Below are positions 17,166 to 25,901 of a stretch of 40,758 nucleotides of DNA, one piece after another. Numbering within the stretch: the stretch's first letter is position 1; the number at the start of each line of letters is the position of its first letter. The DNA comes from Verrucomicrobiota bacterium (lineage in GTDB: Bacteria; Verrucomicrobiota; Verrucomicrobiia; Chthoniobacterales; UBA10450). The stretch covers positions 1 through 40,758 of the forward strand of contig QHQE01000114.1 in NCBI GenBank assembly GCA_003219265.1, in the 5' to 3' direction. Position numbers and translations under genes: made by a program. The notes under the pieces were generated by a model, which was not told where the DNA came from, did no database searches, and saw only the letters and a list, made by a program, of their open reading frames with translations.

Positions 17166-17987
17166 TCAAAGTTGTAGCCGCCGGAACAATTCGTCGAGCG
17201 GCAGTTGAATGCCGATGTAAAACTCGCCGAAGTCCGCGTATTCCGCGCTCACCGGGTCGAACCGCATTTGGTAAACGATCGCTTTGATCTGAAAGGTGTC
17301 GCGCGCAAAAAGAGTCACGCCCCATTCCGCGTCATCGAGACCGGTCGAACCGGTGATGAGTTGTTTGACTTTCCCGGCAAACTTGCGACCAACTGCGGCA
17401 TGCCCTTTCATTAAATTGCGGCGTTCTCCGTAGGGGAGCGCGTACCAATTGCGCTGCTCGCCGCGCCGTTTGCTCATATTATAAAAGCAAACCACCGGCC
17501 AATCAGGCAGCGTGGGATAAACACGTTCCTGTCGATATTTTTTCATGCGTTCGCGAAACGAATTCATTGCCTCGGCAAATTGCTCCGAGTCGGGCTTGAT
17601 GTTTTGCTCCTTCACGAGTGTTTCCGCGTACTCATCTTCAGTCGTGATATATTCACTTTCCTCCGTGAGCGAGAGATAACTGTAAACCGGCGTTAACACA
17701 TCGGGGCCTAACGAGAGCGCAAGTTGCTTGTCGATCTTGTTTGCGATTTGCAAATCCGGCGCGAGCAACATGAAACCCACGTCCGCTTTCGGCGTGACCA
17801 TGCTGAGCGTGAGCAATTGCGTCGATTCGATGGCGCGAACTTCCTGCACAAGCGACGCAAGATTTGTCTTGGCGGCGTTCTGTTCTTCGCGGCTGAGCAC
17901 TTGCCATTGTGCGAACTCAATCCGATAAAACAAATGCAGGCAATGCCAGCCTTCCTCGGGAATAAGCTCGGCGTTCTTGTCGGTCAT
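17166..17987 (-). CDS. hemQ: chlorite dismutase-family coproheme decarboxylase (HemQ-like)
   Basis: EGWHCLHLFYRI..., WYALPYGERRNLMKGHAAVGRKFAGKVKQLITGSTGLDDAEWGVTLFARD. Confidence 0.88.
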   Translation of the reverse strand: MTDKNAELIPEEGWHCLHLFYRIEFAQWQVLSREEQNAAKTNLASLVQEVRAIESTQLLTLSMVTPKADVGFMLLAPDLQIANKIDKQLALSLGPDVLTPVYSYLSLTEESEYITTEDEYAETLVKEQNIKPDSEQFAEAMNSFRERMKKYRQERVYPTLPDWPVVCFYNMSKRRGEQRNWYALPYGERRNLMKGHAAVGRKFAGKVKQLITGSTGLDDAEWGVTLFARDTFQIKAIVYQMRFDPVSAEYADFGEFYIGIQLPLDELFRRLQL

Positions 17988-18055
17988 CGCGCTAGTTTCC
18001 GCCGTGGAGATTTGCGGTCAAGCCGCGGAACGGCCATCCGCTGGCACCTCCGGCA

Positions 18056-18835
18056 CTACAAAACACTCTGGGCGTGCGGCAAATGAGGTACGCAATATTC
18101 TTCGCCGTCGCGCGCGACGCGAAAGTCGAGATTCGGATCGCTCAATTCCGTCGCTCCGCAGACCGCGCATTTGTGAAGTGGTTCGGCCTCGCTGCGGGAG
18201 TGGACCTCGAAACGTCTGCGCCGCGTCGAAACTTCCTGGCGGTTTCGCGCTGCATGAAAGATTTCGCGGCCGAAAAAGATCAAATAATTGCTCAAGGCCG
18301 CCACCAGCGCCATGCGATACGAATTTGTCCCGATGAAAAAACCGTAGAACAAAAGTGCCCCCATCGCCCAGGCGACCCACTTGATCTTTACGGGCAAAAT
18401 AAAAAATATGTAGATAACCACATCCGGATAAAAGCGCGCGAACGCGTAAAAGAGCGACGCGATCAGCATGCTATTGGAAAAATTTCCCCCGAAGAAAAAC
18501 GCCGCGGCCGTGGTGCCGATCATCCCGACGAGAAAATAAAGAGTCAGTCGAAACGAACCCCACGCTCGTTCGAGACCGTCACCGATGAACCAGAGAAACC
18601 ACAAAACGAAAACGATCCACAAAAAGCTGAACGTTTGCGGGATAAAAATGTAAGTGACGAGTCGCCAGACTTCGCCGTGGCGAATGCGCGCTGGATCGAG
18701 ATTGAGCACCGAAACAAAATCCGGATTCAGGCGCACGAGGACAAAGACGAGCGCGTTGAACCCGACGATGATGCGAATCAATCCGGGGATTCCGAGAAAA
18801 CCGAAGCGGCGTTCGAGTTTATCGAGCCAAGCCAT
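18056..18835 (-). CDS. rhomboid-like membrane protein with C-terminal zinc-ribbon-like Cys motif
   Basis: Multiple TMs (LVTYIFIPQTFSFLWIVFVLWFLWFIGDGLERAWGS); C-terminal CAVCGATELSDPNLDFRVARDGEEYC. No GxS protease motif seen. Confidence 0.75.
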   Translation of the reverse strand: MAWLDKLERRFGFLGIPGLIRIIVGFNALVFVLVRLNPDFVSVLNLDPARIRHGEVWRLVTYIFIPQTFSFLWIVFVLWFLWFIGDGLERAWGSFRLTLYFLVGMIGTTAAAFFFGGNFSNSMLIASLFYAFARFYPDVVIYIFFILPVKIKWVAWAMGALLFYGFFIGTNSYRMALVAALSNYLIFFGREIFHAARNRQEVSTRRRRFEVHSRSEAEPLHKCAVCGATELSDPNLDFRVARDGEEYCVPHLPHAQSVL

Positions 18836-18935
18836 GTTGCGGCCACGTTAAAGGAACGCAGCGAGGCTTCAAGGTGCATCGGCCGCTCGTTCGGGCGATG
18901 CTATTCAAATATGCGGCTTCGCCGCCAAATGTAAC

Positions 18936-18956
18936 ATCGAGCAAGGACTGCTCGAT
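18936..18956. other. perfect hairpin ATCGAGCA-AGGAC-TGCTCGAT upstream of gcvT
   Basis: 8-bp perfect stem, 5-nt loop; preceded by GCGGC-TTC-GCCGC at about 18914-18926. Confidence 0.5.
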
Positions 18957-18995
18957 CCATCTTTGACTGCGCAAACTCGCCGCTTAGCTTGCCGC

Positions 18996-20096
18996 GTGAG
19001 CGACGGCGCGCAAAAAACCACGCCACTTTACGACGAACACATGCGGCGCGGCGCGAAGATGGTCCCCTTCGGCGGCTGGCTCATGCCGGTGCAATACACG
19101 AGCATTGTCGAAGAACATCGCGCCGTGCGAAAGAACATCGGCATGTTCGACATTTCGCACATGGGACAATTGATTGTCGATGGAACCGGCGCACGCGACT
19201 GGCTGAATACGATGCTAACGAATAACATCGACAAGTTGGATGTCGGCACCGGGCAATACACTTTTCTGCTCAACGACGCGGGCGGGATCATTGATGACTT
19301 GATCGCTTACCGAATCGGCGACGAGAAATTTCTCCTCGTCGTCAACGCGTCGCGCACCGATGAAGACTTCTCATGGTTAGATCGACATCGTGCAAACGAT
19401 GTCGATCTTAAGAATCGCAGCGCGGATTACGGCGGTGTCGCAATTCAAGGCCCGCGCGTCGTCGATCTCTTCCATGCGGTGCTCGGCGAACGTCTCGATC
19501 TTCCACCGCGAAATCACATTGTCGATCTTGCGCGCAATGGAAAGGAACTCCTGATCGCGCGTACTGGGTACACTGGCGAAGATGGCGTCGAAGTTTTCTT
19601 TTGGGCGAGCGAGGCGACGTGGTTTTGGAATCTTGTTTTGGAAAAGGGGAAGCAATTTGGAATCGAACCGTGCGGACTCGGCGCGCGCGACACGTTGCGC
19701 CTGGAAATGTGTTATCCGCTCAACGGCTCCGACCTGTCGCCGGAGCGAAATCCAATCGAGGCTGGTCTCGGGTTCTTCGTCGATCTAACGAAACCGAATT
19801 TCACTGGTCGCGAAGTTTTGCTCAAAACCAAGGAGAATGGGCCAGCGGAGAAACTTGTTGCGTTCCGAATGCAGGGCAAAGGTCCGCCGCCACGGCCGCA
19901 TTATTCTATTTTCGACAACGGCGAGCGCGTCGGCGAAGTGACGAGTGGCACAGTTTCGCCGAGCTTGAATTACGGAATCGGAATGGCGTATGTCTCGGCG
20001 TCACATGCGAAGATTGGATCGAATATCGAGATTGAAATTCGCGGGCAGAAATTTCCAGCTACGATCGAGAAGAAACCGCTCTACAAAAGATCATGA
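18996..20096 (+). CDS. gcvT: glycine cleavage system T protein (aminomethyltransferase)
   Basis: KTTPLYDEHMRRGAKMVPFGGWLMPVQYTSIVEEHRAVR...GMFDISHMGQ; GTG start at 18996 or TTG at 18963. Confidence 0.96.
   Translation: MSDGAQKTTPLYDEHMRRGAKMVPFGGWLMPVQYTSIVEEHRAVRKNIGMFDISHMGQLIVDGTGARDWLNTMLTNNIDKLDVGTGQYTFLLNDAGGIIDDLIAYRIGDEKFLLVVNASRTDEDFSWLDRHRANDVDLKNRSADYGGVAIQGPRVVDLFHAVLGERLDLPPRNHIVDLARNGKELLIARTGYTGEDGVEVFFWASEATWFWNLVLEKGKQFGIEPCGLGARDTLRLEMCYPLNGSDLSPERNPIEAGLGFFVDLTKPNFTGREVLLKTKENGPAEKLVAFRMQGKGPPPRPHYSIFDNGERVGEVTSGTVSPSLNYGIGMAYVSASHAKIGSNIEIEIRGQKFPATIEKKPLYKRS
19379..19408. other. 13-bp perfect inverted pair of the GATCGACA/TGTCGATC motif
   Basis: AGATCGACATCGT-GCAA-ACGATGTCGATCT inside gcvT. 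Confidence 0.75.
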
Positions 20097-20470
20097 ACGT
20101 TCCCGACGATTTGCTTTACACCGAGACACACGAATGGGTTAAACGCGAAGGCGACAATGTCCGCGTCGGCATCACCGATCACGCCCAGTCCGAATTGACG
20201 GACGTCGTTTACGTCGAGCTCCCAAAGATGGATCGACAAGCAAACGCGCGCGAGGCGATCGCAGTGGTCGAATCTGTCAAAGCGGCGAGCGATATTTACG
20301 CGCCGGTAAAAGGCAAAGTGGTCGAGGTAAACAAAGCGCTCGAAGCAAATCCCGGCTTGATAAACCGCGACCCGTTCGGCGAAGGTTGGATTTTCGTTCT
20401 CCAGATCGACGACGCCGGCGATCTCAAACAATTGAGAGACGCAGCTGCGTACAAAAAGCAGATCAGCTAG
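20093..20470 (+). CDS. gcvH: glycine cleavage system H protein
   Basis: DLLYTETHEWVKREGDNVRVGITDHAQSELTDVVYVELP...VESVKAASDIYAPV; ATGA overlap with gcvT. Confidence 0.97.
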   Translation: MNVPDDLLYTETHEWVKREGDNVRVGITDHAQSELTDVVYVELPKMDRQANAREAIAVVESVKAASDIYAPVKGKVVEVNKALEANPGLINRDPFGEGWIFVLQIDDAGDLKQLRDAAAYKKQIS

Positions 20471-20622
20471 AGCTTGTTGGCCTGCCGGAGATTCTGCGAA
20501 TTCGCGGCTTTCGATTCTTCTTTTTCAGCCACGACGGCCCAGAGCCGCGTCATGTTTATGTCGAGCGGGCTGAGCGTGACGCCAAGCCGGTGGAGTCGAT
20601 CGGCATCGGAGTTGACATCCAT
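20467..20622 (-). CDS. short hypothetical ORF (51 aa)
   Basis: MDVNSDADRLHRLGVTLSPLDINMTRLWAVVAEKEESKAANSQNLRQANKL, with GC-rich third positions, just downstream of the DUF1345 stop. Confidence 0.35.
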   Translation of the reverse strand: MDVNSDADRLHRLGVTLSPLDINMTRLWAVVAEKEESKAANSQNLRQANKL

Positions 20623-20629
20623 TTCCCGC

Positions 20630-21331
20630 TTAGAGAAGGCCGGAGACGGTGTTGATGAGGAGCGCGAGGATGACGGTGTTGAAGCCAAAGGAAAGCACGC
20701 TGTGCACCAGCGTTAGTCGCCGCATCCTTCGCGAAGTCACTTGAACATCCGAGACCTGGCAAGTCATGCCGATCACGAACGAAAAATAAGCGAAATCAAA
20801 ATAGTCCGGCATTTGCTCGCTGCCTGGAAACAAGAGACCGCCCGCGTATTCATCGGCGCCCGGATCGTCGCTATCGCCATAAAAAGCATGAGCGTAGCGC
20901 AACCCAAAAACTGTGTGCACCACGGACCATGAAAAGACCACTGTGCCGAGCGCGAGGATCAGATGCGCAGTGACATGACCATGCAACTCGGCTTTGTTAA
21001 CACTGATCAGAAACCCTACCGCAAACAATGCCGCACAAGCCGCCACCACGACAAAAACAAAAATCACCAACCGGCCGACGTCCTGCTCTCTGGCGCGCGA
21101 ACGCAATTTTTGGACAGGCGTCGTCAGAATGGTGAGCCACGCGAGGAAAAGCACACAAAAGACGAAGGCGTCCCAAGTCGCGATCGCTTCGGTGGAAGCA
21201 TGCACGTGACCGCGCAGAGAAAGAGTGACAGCGGTTGCGGCAAAAAGCGCGACGACCAGCCGATGGCGGGCGTCCTGCCGGGAAATCAAGTCGAGAACGC
21301 GCACCATACGCTCGACGCCAGTTAACAACAT
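20630..21331 (-). CDS. DUF1345 domain membrane protein
   Basis: HLILALGTVVFSWSVVHTVFGLRYAHAFYGD...YFDFAYFSFVIGMTCQVSDVQVTSRRMRRLTLVHSVLSFGFNTVILALLIN. Confidence 0.88.
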   Translation of the reverse strand: MLLTGVERMVRVLDLISRQDARHRLVVALFAATAVTLSLRGHVHASTEAIATWDAFVFCVLFLAWLTILTTPVQKLRSRAREQDVGRLVIFVFVVVAACAALFAVGFLISVNKAELHGHVTAHLILALGTVVFSWSVVHTVFGLRYAHAFYGDSDDPGADEYAGGLLFPGSEQMPDYFDFAYFSFVIGMTCQVSDVQVTSRRMRRLTLVHSVLSFGFNTVILALLINTVSGLL

Positions 21332-21437
21332 TCACGGCGAACCACGCAAGCCGCATTCGCGGCGCGGCCAAGATCGACCGCTCGCACAAGTCGCGCTTTT
21401 CTCTTAGGCGACGCTGTGCTTAGTTCTAAATTTGCCG

Positions 21438-21755
21438 ATGAGTAGCAAGCCGAAACCGCCGGGCGCGCAATTGAACTTTGAAGGTGCAATGGATCGACTC
21501 GAGACGATTGTCGAGCAGATGGAGTCGGGGAAACTGCCGCTGGAAGATTTGATTGTGCGTTACGAAGAGGGAATGAATCTGGTAAAGATTTGCCAGGAAA
21601 GACTGGCCAGCGCGGAGCAGAAGATCGAGATGATTGCCCGCAACCGCGCCGGCAAAGCGATCGTGAAAGATTTCGAAGCAACGCAGGAGCCTGCTGCGCC
21701 AGCCAACGTGATTGATGAAACCGAAAACGAAAATGACGAAATCAAACTCTTCTAA
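21438..21755 (+). CDS. xseB: exodeoxyribonuclease VII small subunit
   Basis: FEGAMDRLETIVEQMESGKLPLEDLIVRYEEGMNLVKICQERLASAEQKIEMI. Confidence 0.93.
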   Translation: MSSKPKPPGAQLNFEGAMDRLETIVEQMESGKLPLEDLIVRYEEGMNLVKICQERLASAEQKIEMIARNRAGKAIVKDFEATQEPAAPANVIDETENENDEIKLF

Positions 21756-23670
21756 GTCTGCTGAGACGGCCGCGCCCGCGCGCTTGCTCGACGGAATCCG
21801 TTCGCCGGCTGACGTCAAAGCGCTGCGCGAAGAAGACCTGCCACAGCTGGCGCAGGAAGTGCGCGACGAGCTGATCAAAGTGTTATCGCAAACCGGCGGG
21901 CATCTTGGTCCAAATCTCGGCGTAGTCGAATTGACCATCGCGCTGCATCGCGTCTTCGACACGCCGCGCGACCGCTTTGTCATGGACGTGAGCCACCAAG
22001 GTTACGTGCACAAAATGCTCACTGGCCGTCTCGATCGCTTTTCCACAATGCGACAATACGGCGGCCTCAATGGCTTTCTCTTGCGCACGGAAAGCGAGCA
22101 CGATTGCTACGGCGCGGGTCATGCCGGGACGGCGCTTTCCGCTGCACTCGGCATGGCGGTGGGGCGCGATCTAAGCGGCGGGAGCGATCACGTGGTGGTG
22201 GTGGCGGGCGATGCCGCGCTCACGTGCGGAATCAGTTACGAAGCGCTCAACAATGTGAAAGCGAACACCAAGCGCTTCATCGTGGTGCTTAACGACAACG
22301 AATGGTCGATTGCGAAAAACGTGGGCGCGATTGCAAATTACTTGAATAACATCGTGACGAGTCCGACCTACGCGCATTTGCACGACAAAGCGCGCGGATT
22401 CATCGAGGCGATCGCCGGAAAAACCGGAGTTCATTTCGCGCACAAGGTTGAGGAAAGCGTGAAGGGCTTGCTCGTGCCGAGTGTGATTTTCGAAGAACTC
22501 GGCCTCCGCTACTACGGGCCAATCGATGGACACGACATCGCGTTGCTCACGCGGACGTTTGAGTTTTTGAAAACTCAGGAGGAGCCGGTGCTTCTGCACA
22601 TCCTGACGAAAAAAGGCAAGGGCTACGAGCCGGCGATCAAGCAGCCGGACAAATTTCACGGCCTCGGTAAGTACAAACTCGAAACTGGCGAAACCGCGCC
22701 CGCGCCGACGCCGACTTATTCTGAAATTATCGGCAAGACGCTGGCAAAATTCGCCGAGACGAATCAAAAAATCGTCGCGATAACGGCAGCGATGCCAAGT
22801 GGCACCGGTCTGGCGCATTTCGCGAAGGCGCATCCGACTCGTTACTTCGATGTCGGCATCGCCGAAGAGCACGCGGCGCTTTTTGCCTGCGGTCTCGCCA
22901 CGCAGGGGTTGAAACCGTTTTTGACGATCTACTCCACCTTCATGCAACGCGCCTATGACATGACGATTCACGACATCGCGATCCAGAAACTAAATGTCGC
23001 GCTTTGCATGGATCGCGCCGGTTTGAGCGGCGATGATGGCCCGACCCATCACGGCTTGTTCGACATTGGTTACCTGCGGCACATCCCAAACTGGTTGCAC
23101 ATGCAGCCGAAAGACGAGGACGAATTTGTCGATATGCTTTGGACAATGGCGCACTACAACTCCGGGCCGATTGCCATTCGTTATCCGCGAGGTTCCGGCC
23201 CGGGCGCGCAAATCAAACCTCAACCGAAACTTCTCGAGATCGGCAAATCCGAAGTGGTGCAGCACGGTCGTGACGTGGCGATTTTCGGTTTGGGGAACAT
23301 GTTCGAAGTCGCCGAAGAAGCTGCGCGGAAGCTGGAGGAAAAAGGGATTTCAGTCGCGCTGATCAATCCGCGCTGGATCAAACCGATTGACACCGGCACG
23401 CTCGAATTTTTTGCGCGCAGCGCCGAAGTCGTCTGCACGATCGAAGACCATGTCTTGCACAACGGCTTTGGCTGCGCGGTGATTGAGCATCTGCATTCGC
23501 AAATGATCAACACGCCGGTCGTGCGCATCGGTTGGCCAGATGAATTCGTCGAGCACGGCACCATTCCGATCCTGCGCAAAAAACACGGCGTTACGGCTGA
23601 CGCGTTGGTGGAAAAGGTGCTGCCGCTTCTGAAAAAGAGAACGGTCAAGACACAATCGACCGCGGCGTAG
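21712..23670 (+). CDS. dxs: 1-deoxy-D-xylulose-5-phosphate synthase
   Basis: GGHLGPNLGVVELTIALHRVFDTP, GHAGTALSAALGMAVGRD, GDAALTCGISYEALNN, DRAGLSGDDGPTHHG. Confidence 0.95.
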   Translation: MMKPKTKMTKSNSSKSAETAAPARLLDGIRSPADVKALREEDLPQLAQEVRDELIKVLSQTGGHLGPNLGVVELTIALHRVFDTPRDRFVMDVSHQGYVHKMLTGRLDRFSTMRQYGGLNGFLLRTESEHDCYGAGHAGTALSAALGMAVGRDLSGGSDHVVVVAGDAALTCGISYEALNNVKANTKRFIVVLNDNEWSIAKNVGAIANYLNNIVTSPTYAHLHDKARGFIEAIAGKTGVHFAHKVEESVKGLLVPSVIFEELGLRYYGPIDGHDIALLTRTFEFLKTQEEPVLLHILTKKGKGYEPAIKQPDKFHGLGKYKLETGETAPAPTPTYSEIIGKTLAKFAETNQKIVAITAAMPSGTGLAHFAKAHPTRYFDVGIAEEHAALFACGLATQGLKPFLTIYSTFMQRAYDMTIHDIAIQKLNVALCMDRAGLSGDDGPTHHGLFDIGYLRHIPNWLHMQPKDEDEFVDMLWTMAHYNSGPIAIRYPRGSGPGAQIKPQPKLLEIGKSEVVQHGRDVAIFGLGNMFEVAEEAARKLEEKGISVALINPRWIKPIDTGTLEFFARSAEVVCTIEDHVLHNGFGCAVIEHLHSQMINTPVVRIGWPDEFVEHGTIPILRKKHGVTADALVEKVLPLLKKRTVKTQSTAA

Positions 23671-23730
23671 CTGTCGATCTTGGGCGAACGTGAGTCGATC
23701 GTTCGCAAGGCCGGTTCATTACCCTGACGC

Positions 23731-24697
23731 ATGAGCGCCATCGAAGCTCACAACCTTACGAAAGTTTACCGCACTTATCGAAAAGAGCACGGACTGTGGG
23801 GCTCGATTAAGGGACTCGTTAGGCGGCGGCACGATGAAACCCGGGCCGCCGACAAAGTTTCATTTCGGATCGACGAAGGCGAGTTCGTGGGATTTCTCGG
23901 ACCGAACGGCGCTGGCAAGACCACCGTTCTCAAGATGCTCTCCGGATTGCTTAATCCTACCTCCGGTGACGCACGCGTCCTCGGCTTTGTCCCGTGGGAG
24001 CGGCGGAACGAAATGAAGCGGCAATTCAGCCTGCTCATGGGGCAGAAGAACGCGCTCTGGTGGGATTTGCCGGCGCAGGAATCGCTCGAGCTCAATCGCG
24101 CCATTTATGGAATCGATCGCGCGCGCTTCAACAAAGTGGTAGGCGGATTGTCGGAACTTCTCGAAGTGCAGGACAAAATGAATGTGATGGTGCGCGAGCT
24201 GTCGTTAGGCGAGCGAATGAAGATGGAGTTGATCTCTGCGCTCATCCATGAGCCGCGCGTGCTTTTTCTCGATGAGCCGACCATCGGTCTCGATGTTGTC
24301 AGTCAAAAGCGCGTGCGGGAATTTCTGCGCATCTACAATGAGGAGCATCGCATCGTTACCATGCTCACCAGCCATTACATGCAGGACATCGAAGAGCTCT
24401 GCCCTCGTGTCATCATCATTGACCACGGCAAGATCTTTTTTGACGGCCCGCTTACCTCGATTATCGACCGTTTTTCCGGTTACAAAATTCTCAGCCTCAC
24501 GTTCGAGAACCAGACGATACGCGATTTCTCAGAATTCGGCCACGTAATCGAGCAAACTCCGGTCTCGGTGCAGTTGAAAGTGCCGCGCGCAAGAGTCACG
24601 GAAACATGCCGACAATTGCTCGACGCTTGTTCGGTGAGCGACATCAACGTGCAGGAATTGCCGGTCCAGCGCAGAAGCCAGTGCGCCGGTGACCTAG
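23731..24697 (+). CDS. ABC-2 type transporter ATP-binding protein, apparent aberrant C-terminus
   Basis: FLGPNGAGKTTVLKMLSGLL, LSLGERMKMELISALIHEPRVLFLDEPTIGLD. Recognisable homology ends about 24675 (DINVQELPV). The reading frame stays open to 25227 antisense to other genes. Confidence 0.85.
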
Positions 24698-24960
24698 CGC
24701 CGCATCACGGCTTGTTTCAATTCGTGCACATAAGCCGGGTTCACCTCGAACGCCGTCACCGGCATTTCCGCGAGTTGGACTTCCGCGTAGTAAGGAATGC
24801 TCTCGACGAAGCCAGCCGCCATCAAGCTGTTGAGCGCATCGGTCACGTCTTCCAGTTCCATGCGGGTGAAATCCTGAATCTCCGCCCCGAGCATCGATTC
24901 CGCGAAACCGATGGCCCGCACAACGGTCGCCTCCCGACCAGTGAGCTTGATCTGACGCAT
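24694..24960 (-). CDS. small hypothetical protein (about 88 aa)
   Basis: MRQIKLTGREATVVRAIGFAESMLGAEIQDFTRMELEDVTDALNSLMAAGFVESIPYYAEVQLAEMPVTAFEVNPAYVHELKQAVMRR looks like a genuine globular domain. Confidence 0.65.
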   Translation of the reverse strand: MRQIKLTGREATVVRAIGFAESMLGAEIQDFTRMELEDVTDALNSLMAAGFVESIPYYAEVQLAEMPVTAFEVNPAYVHELKQAVMRR

Positions 24961-25028
24961 CCTTTCAGAAAAAAGCAGCTTCCATACCGGTGTCTTGCCA
25001 GGTCGAACCGCGCTAACCACTGCGTCAG

Positions 25029-25889
25029 TCAGGCGCCGCCTTGCCTGAAACCTGCCAGGATGCTCTTTTCCATCGCCTCCGCGAATGTAGGGTATCGCGG
25101 CCTCCAGCCGAGGCCGCGCAGCTTTGCATTGCTCACACGCTTGTTGCTCTCGCCGCGCTTGCGTTGTGATGGCGCTTTTCCGATCGACGGAAGTGGACGA
25201 TTCAACTTCCCGGCGAGCCAGCGATAGCACTCGCTTTGCAAAATCGGCTGGTCGTCCACGACATTGTAAATTTGTCGCGGGGACGAATGTCGATCCAGCA
25301 ACAAAAAGAGCGCGGCTGCGATGTCATCCCGATGCACTTGATTGATGAAGCGATCATTTTCCGGGTCGACACTCGCTTCGCCGGCCAAAAATTTCGTGAG
25401 CACCGCGGAGCGTCCCGGTCCGTAGATCCCCGCCAGGCGCGCGACGATGCCGCCGCCACCGAGCACTAACTTTTCCGTTTCAAGCACTATTCGACCCGTC
25501 TCGCGCATCGGTTCGGTCTCACTCTCTTCGGTCACCCACGATCCATCTTTTTGCCCGTACACGCTCGTGCTGCTGGTAAACGCGACGGTCGATCCAACGA
25601 ACCGATCGAGGAGATTGCGCGCGCCATTCAAGTAGATTCGGCGATAAACATCGGCCTCGCCGCCATGCGTGCTCGCGCACAGGATCACCGCGTCGAAATT
25701 TTCCGGACGGGCGTTCACTTGATCTCGGTGCGCGAGATCGACCGGAATAACCGGATAAGGTTTGCCCGAGAGTTTGGCCGCTGACTCCGGCGAAGAGACC
25801 CAACCTTCCAGTTCCCAGCCGGCGACGTGAAACAAGTCCGCAGTCGCTTGTCCGACATAACCGCAACCGGCAATCAAAACCCGCGACAT
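25029..25889 (-). CDS. NAD-dependent epimerase/dehydratase (extended SDR)
   Basis: VLIAGCGYVGQATADLFHVAGWELEGWVSSPES...FTSSTSVYGQKDGSWVTEESETEP...QVHRDDIAAAL. Confidence 0.9.
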   Translation of the reverse strand: MSRVLIAGCGYVGQATADLFHVAGWELEGWVSSPESAAKLSGKPYPVIPVDLAHRDQVNARPENFDAVILCASTHGGEADVYRRIYLNGARNLLDRFVGSTVAFTSSTSVYGQKDGSWVTEESETEPMRETGRIVLETEKLVLGGGGIVARLAGIYGPGRSAVLTKFLAGEASVDPENDRFINQVHRDDIAAALFLLLDRHSSPRQIYNVVDDQPILQSECYRWLAGKLNRPLPSIGKAPSQRKRGESNKRVSNAKLRGLGWRPRYPTFAEAMEKSILAGFRQGGA

Positions 25890-25901
25890 AATTGTCGATC
25901 T

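Noticed and set aside
22171-22971. 266-aa minus-strand ORF
   Set aside because: Antisense to dxs.
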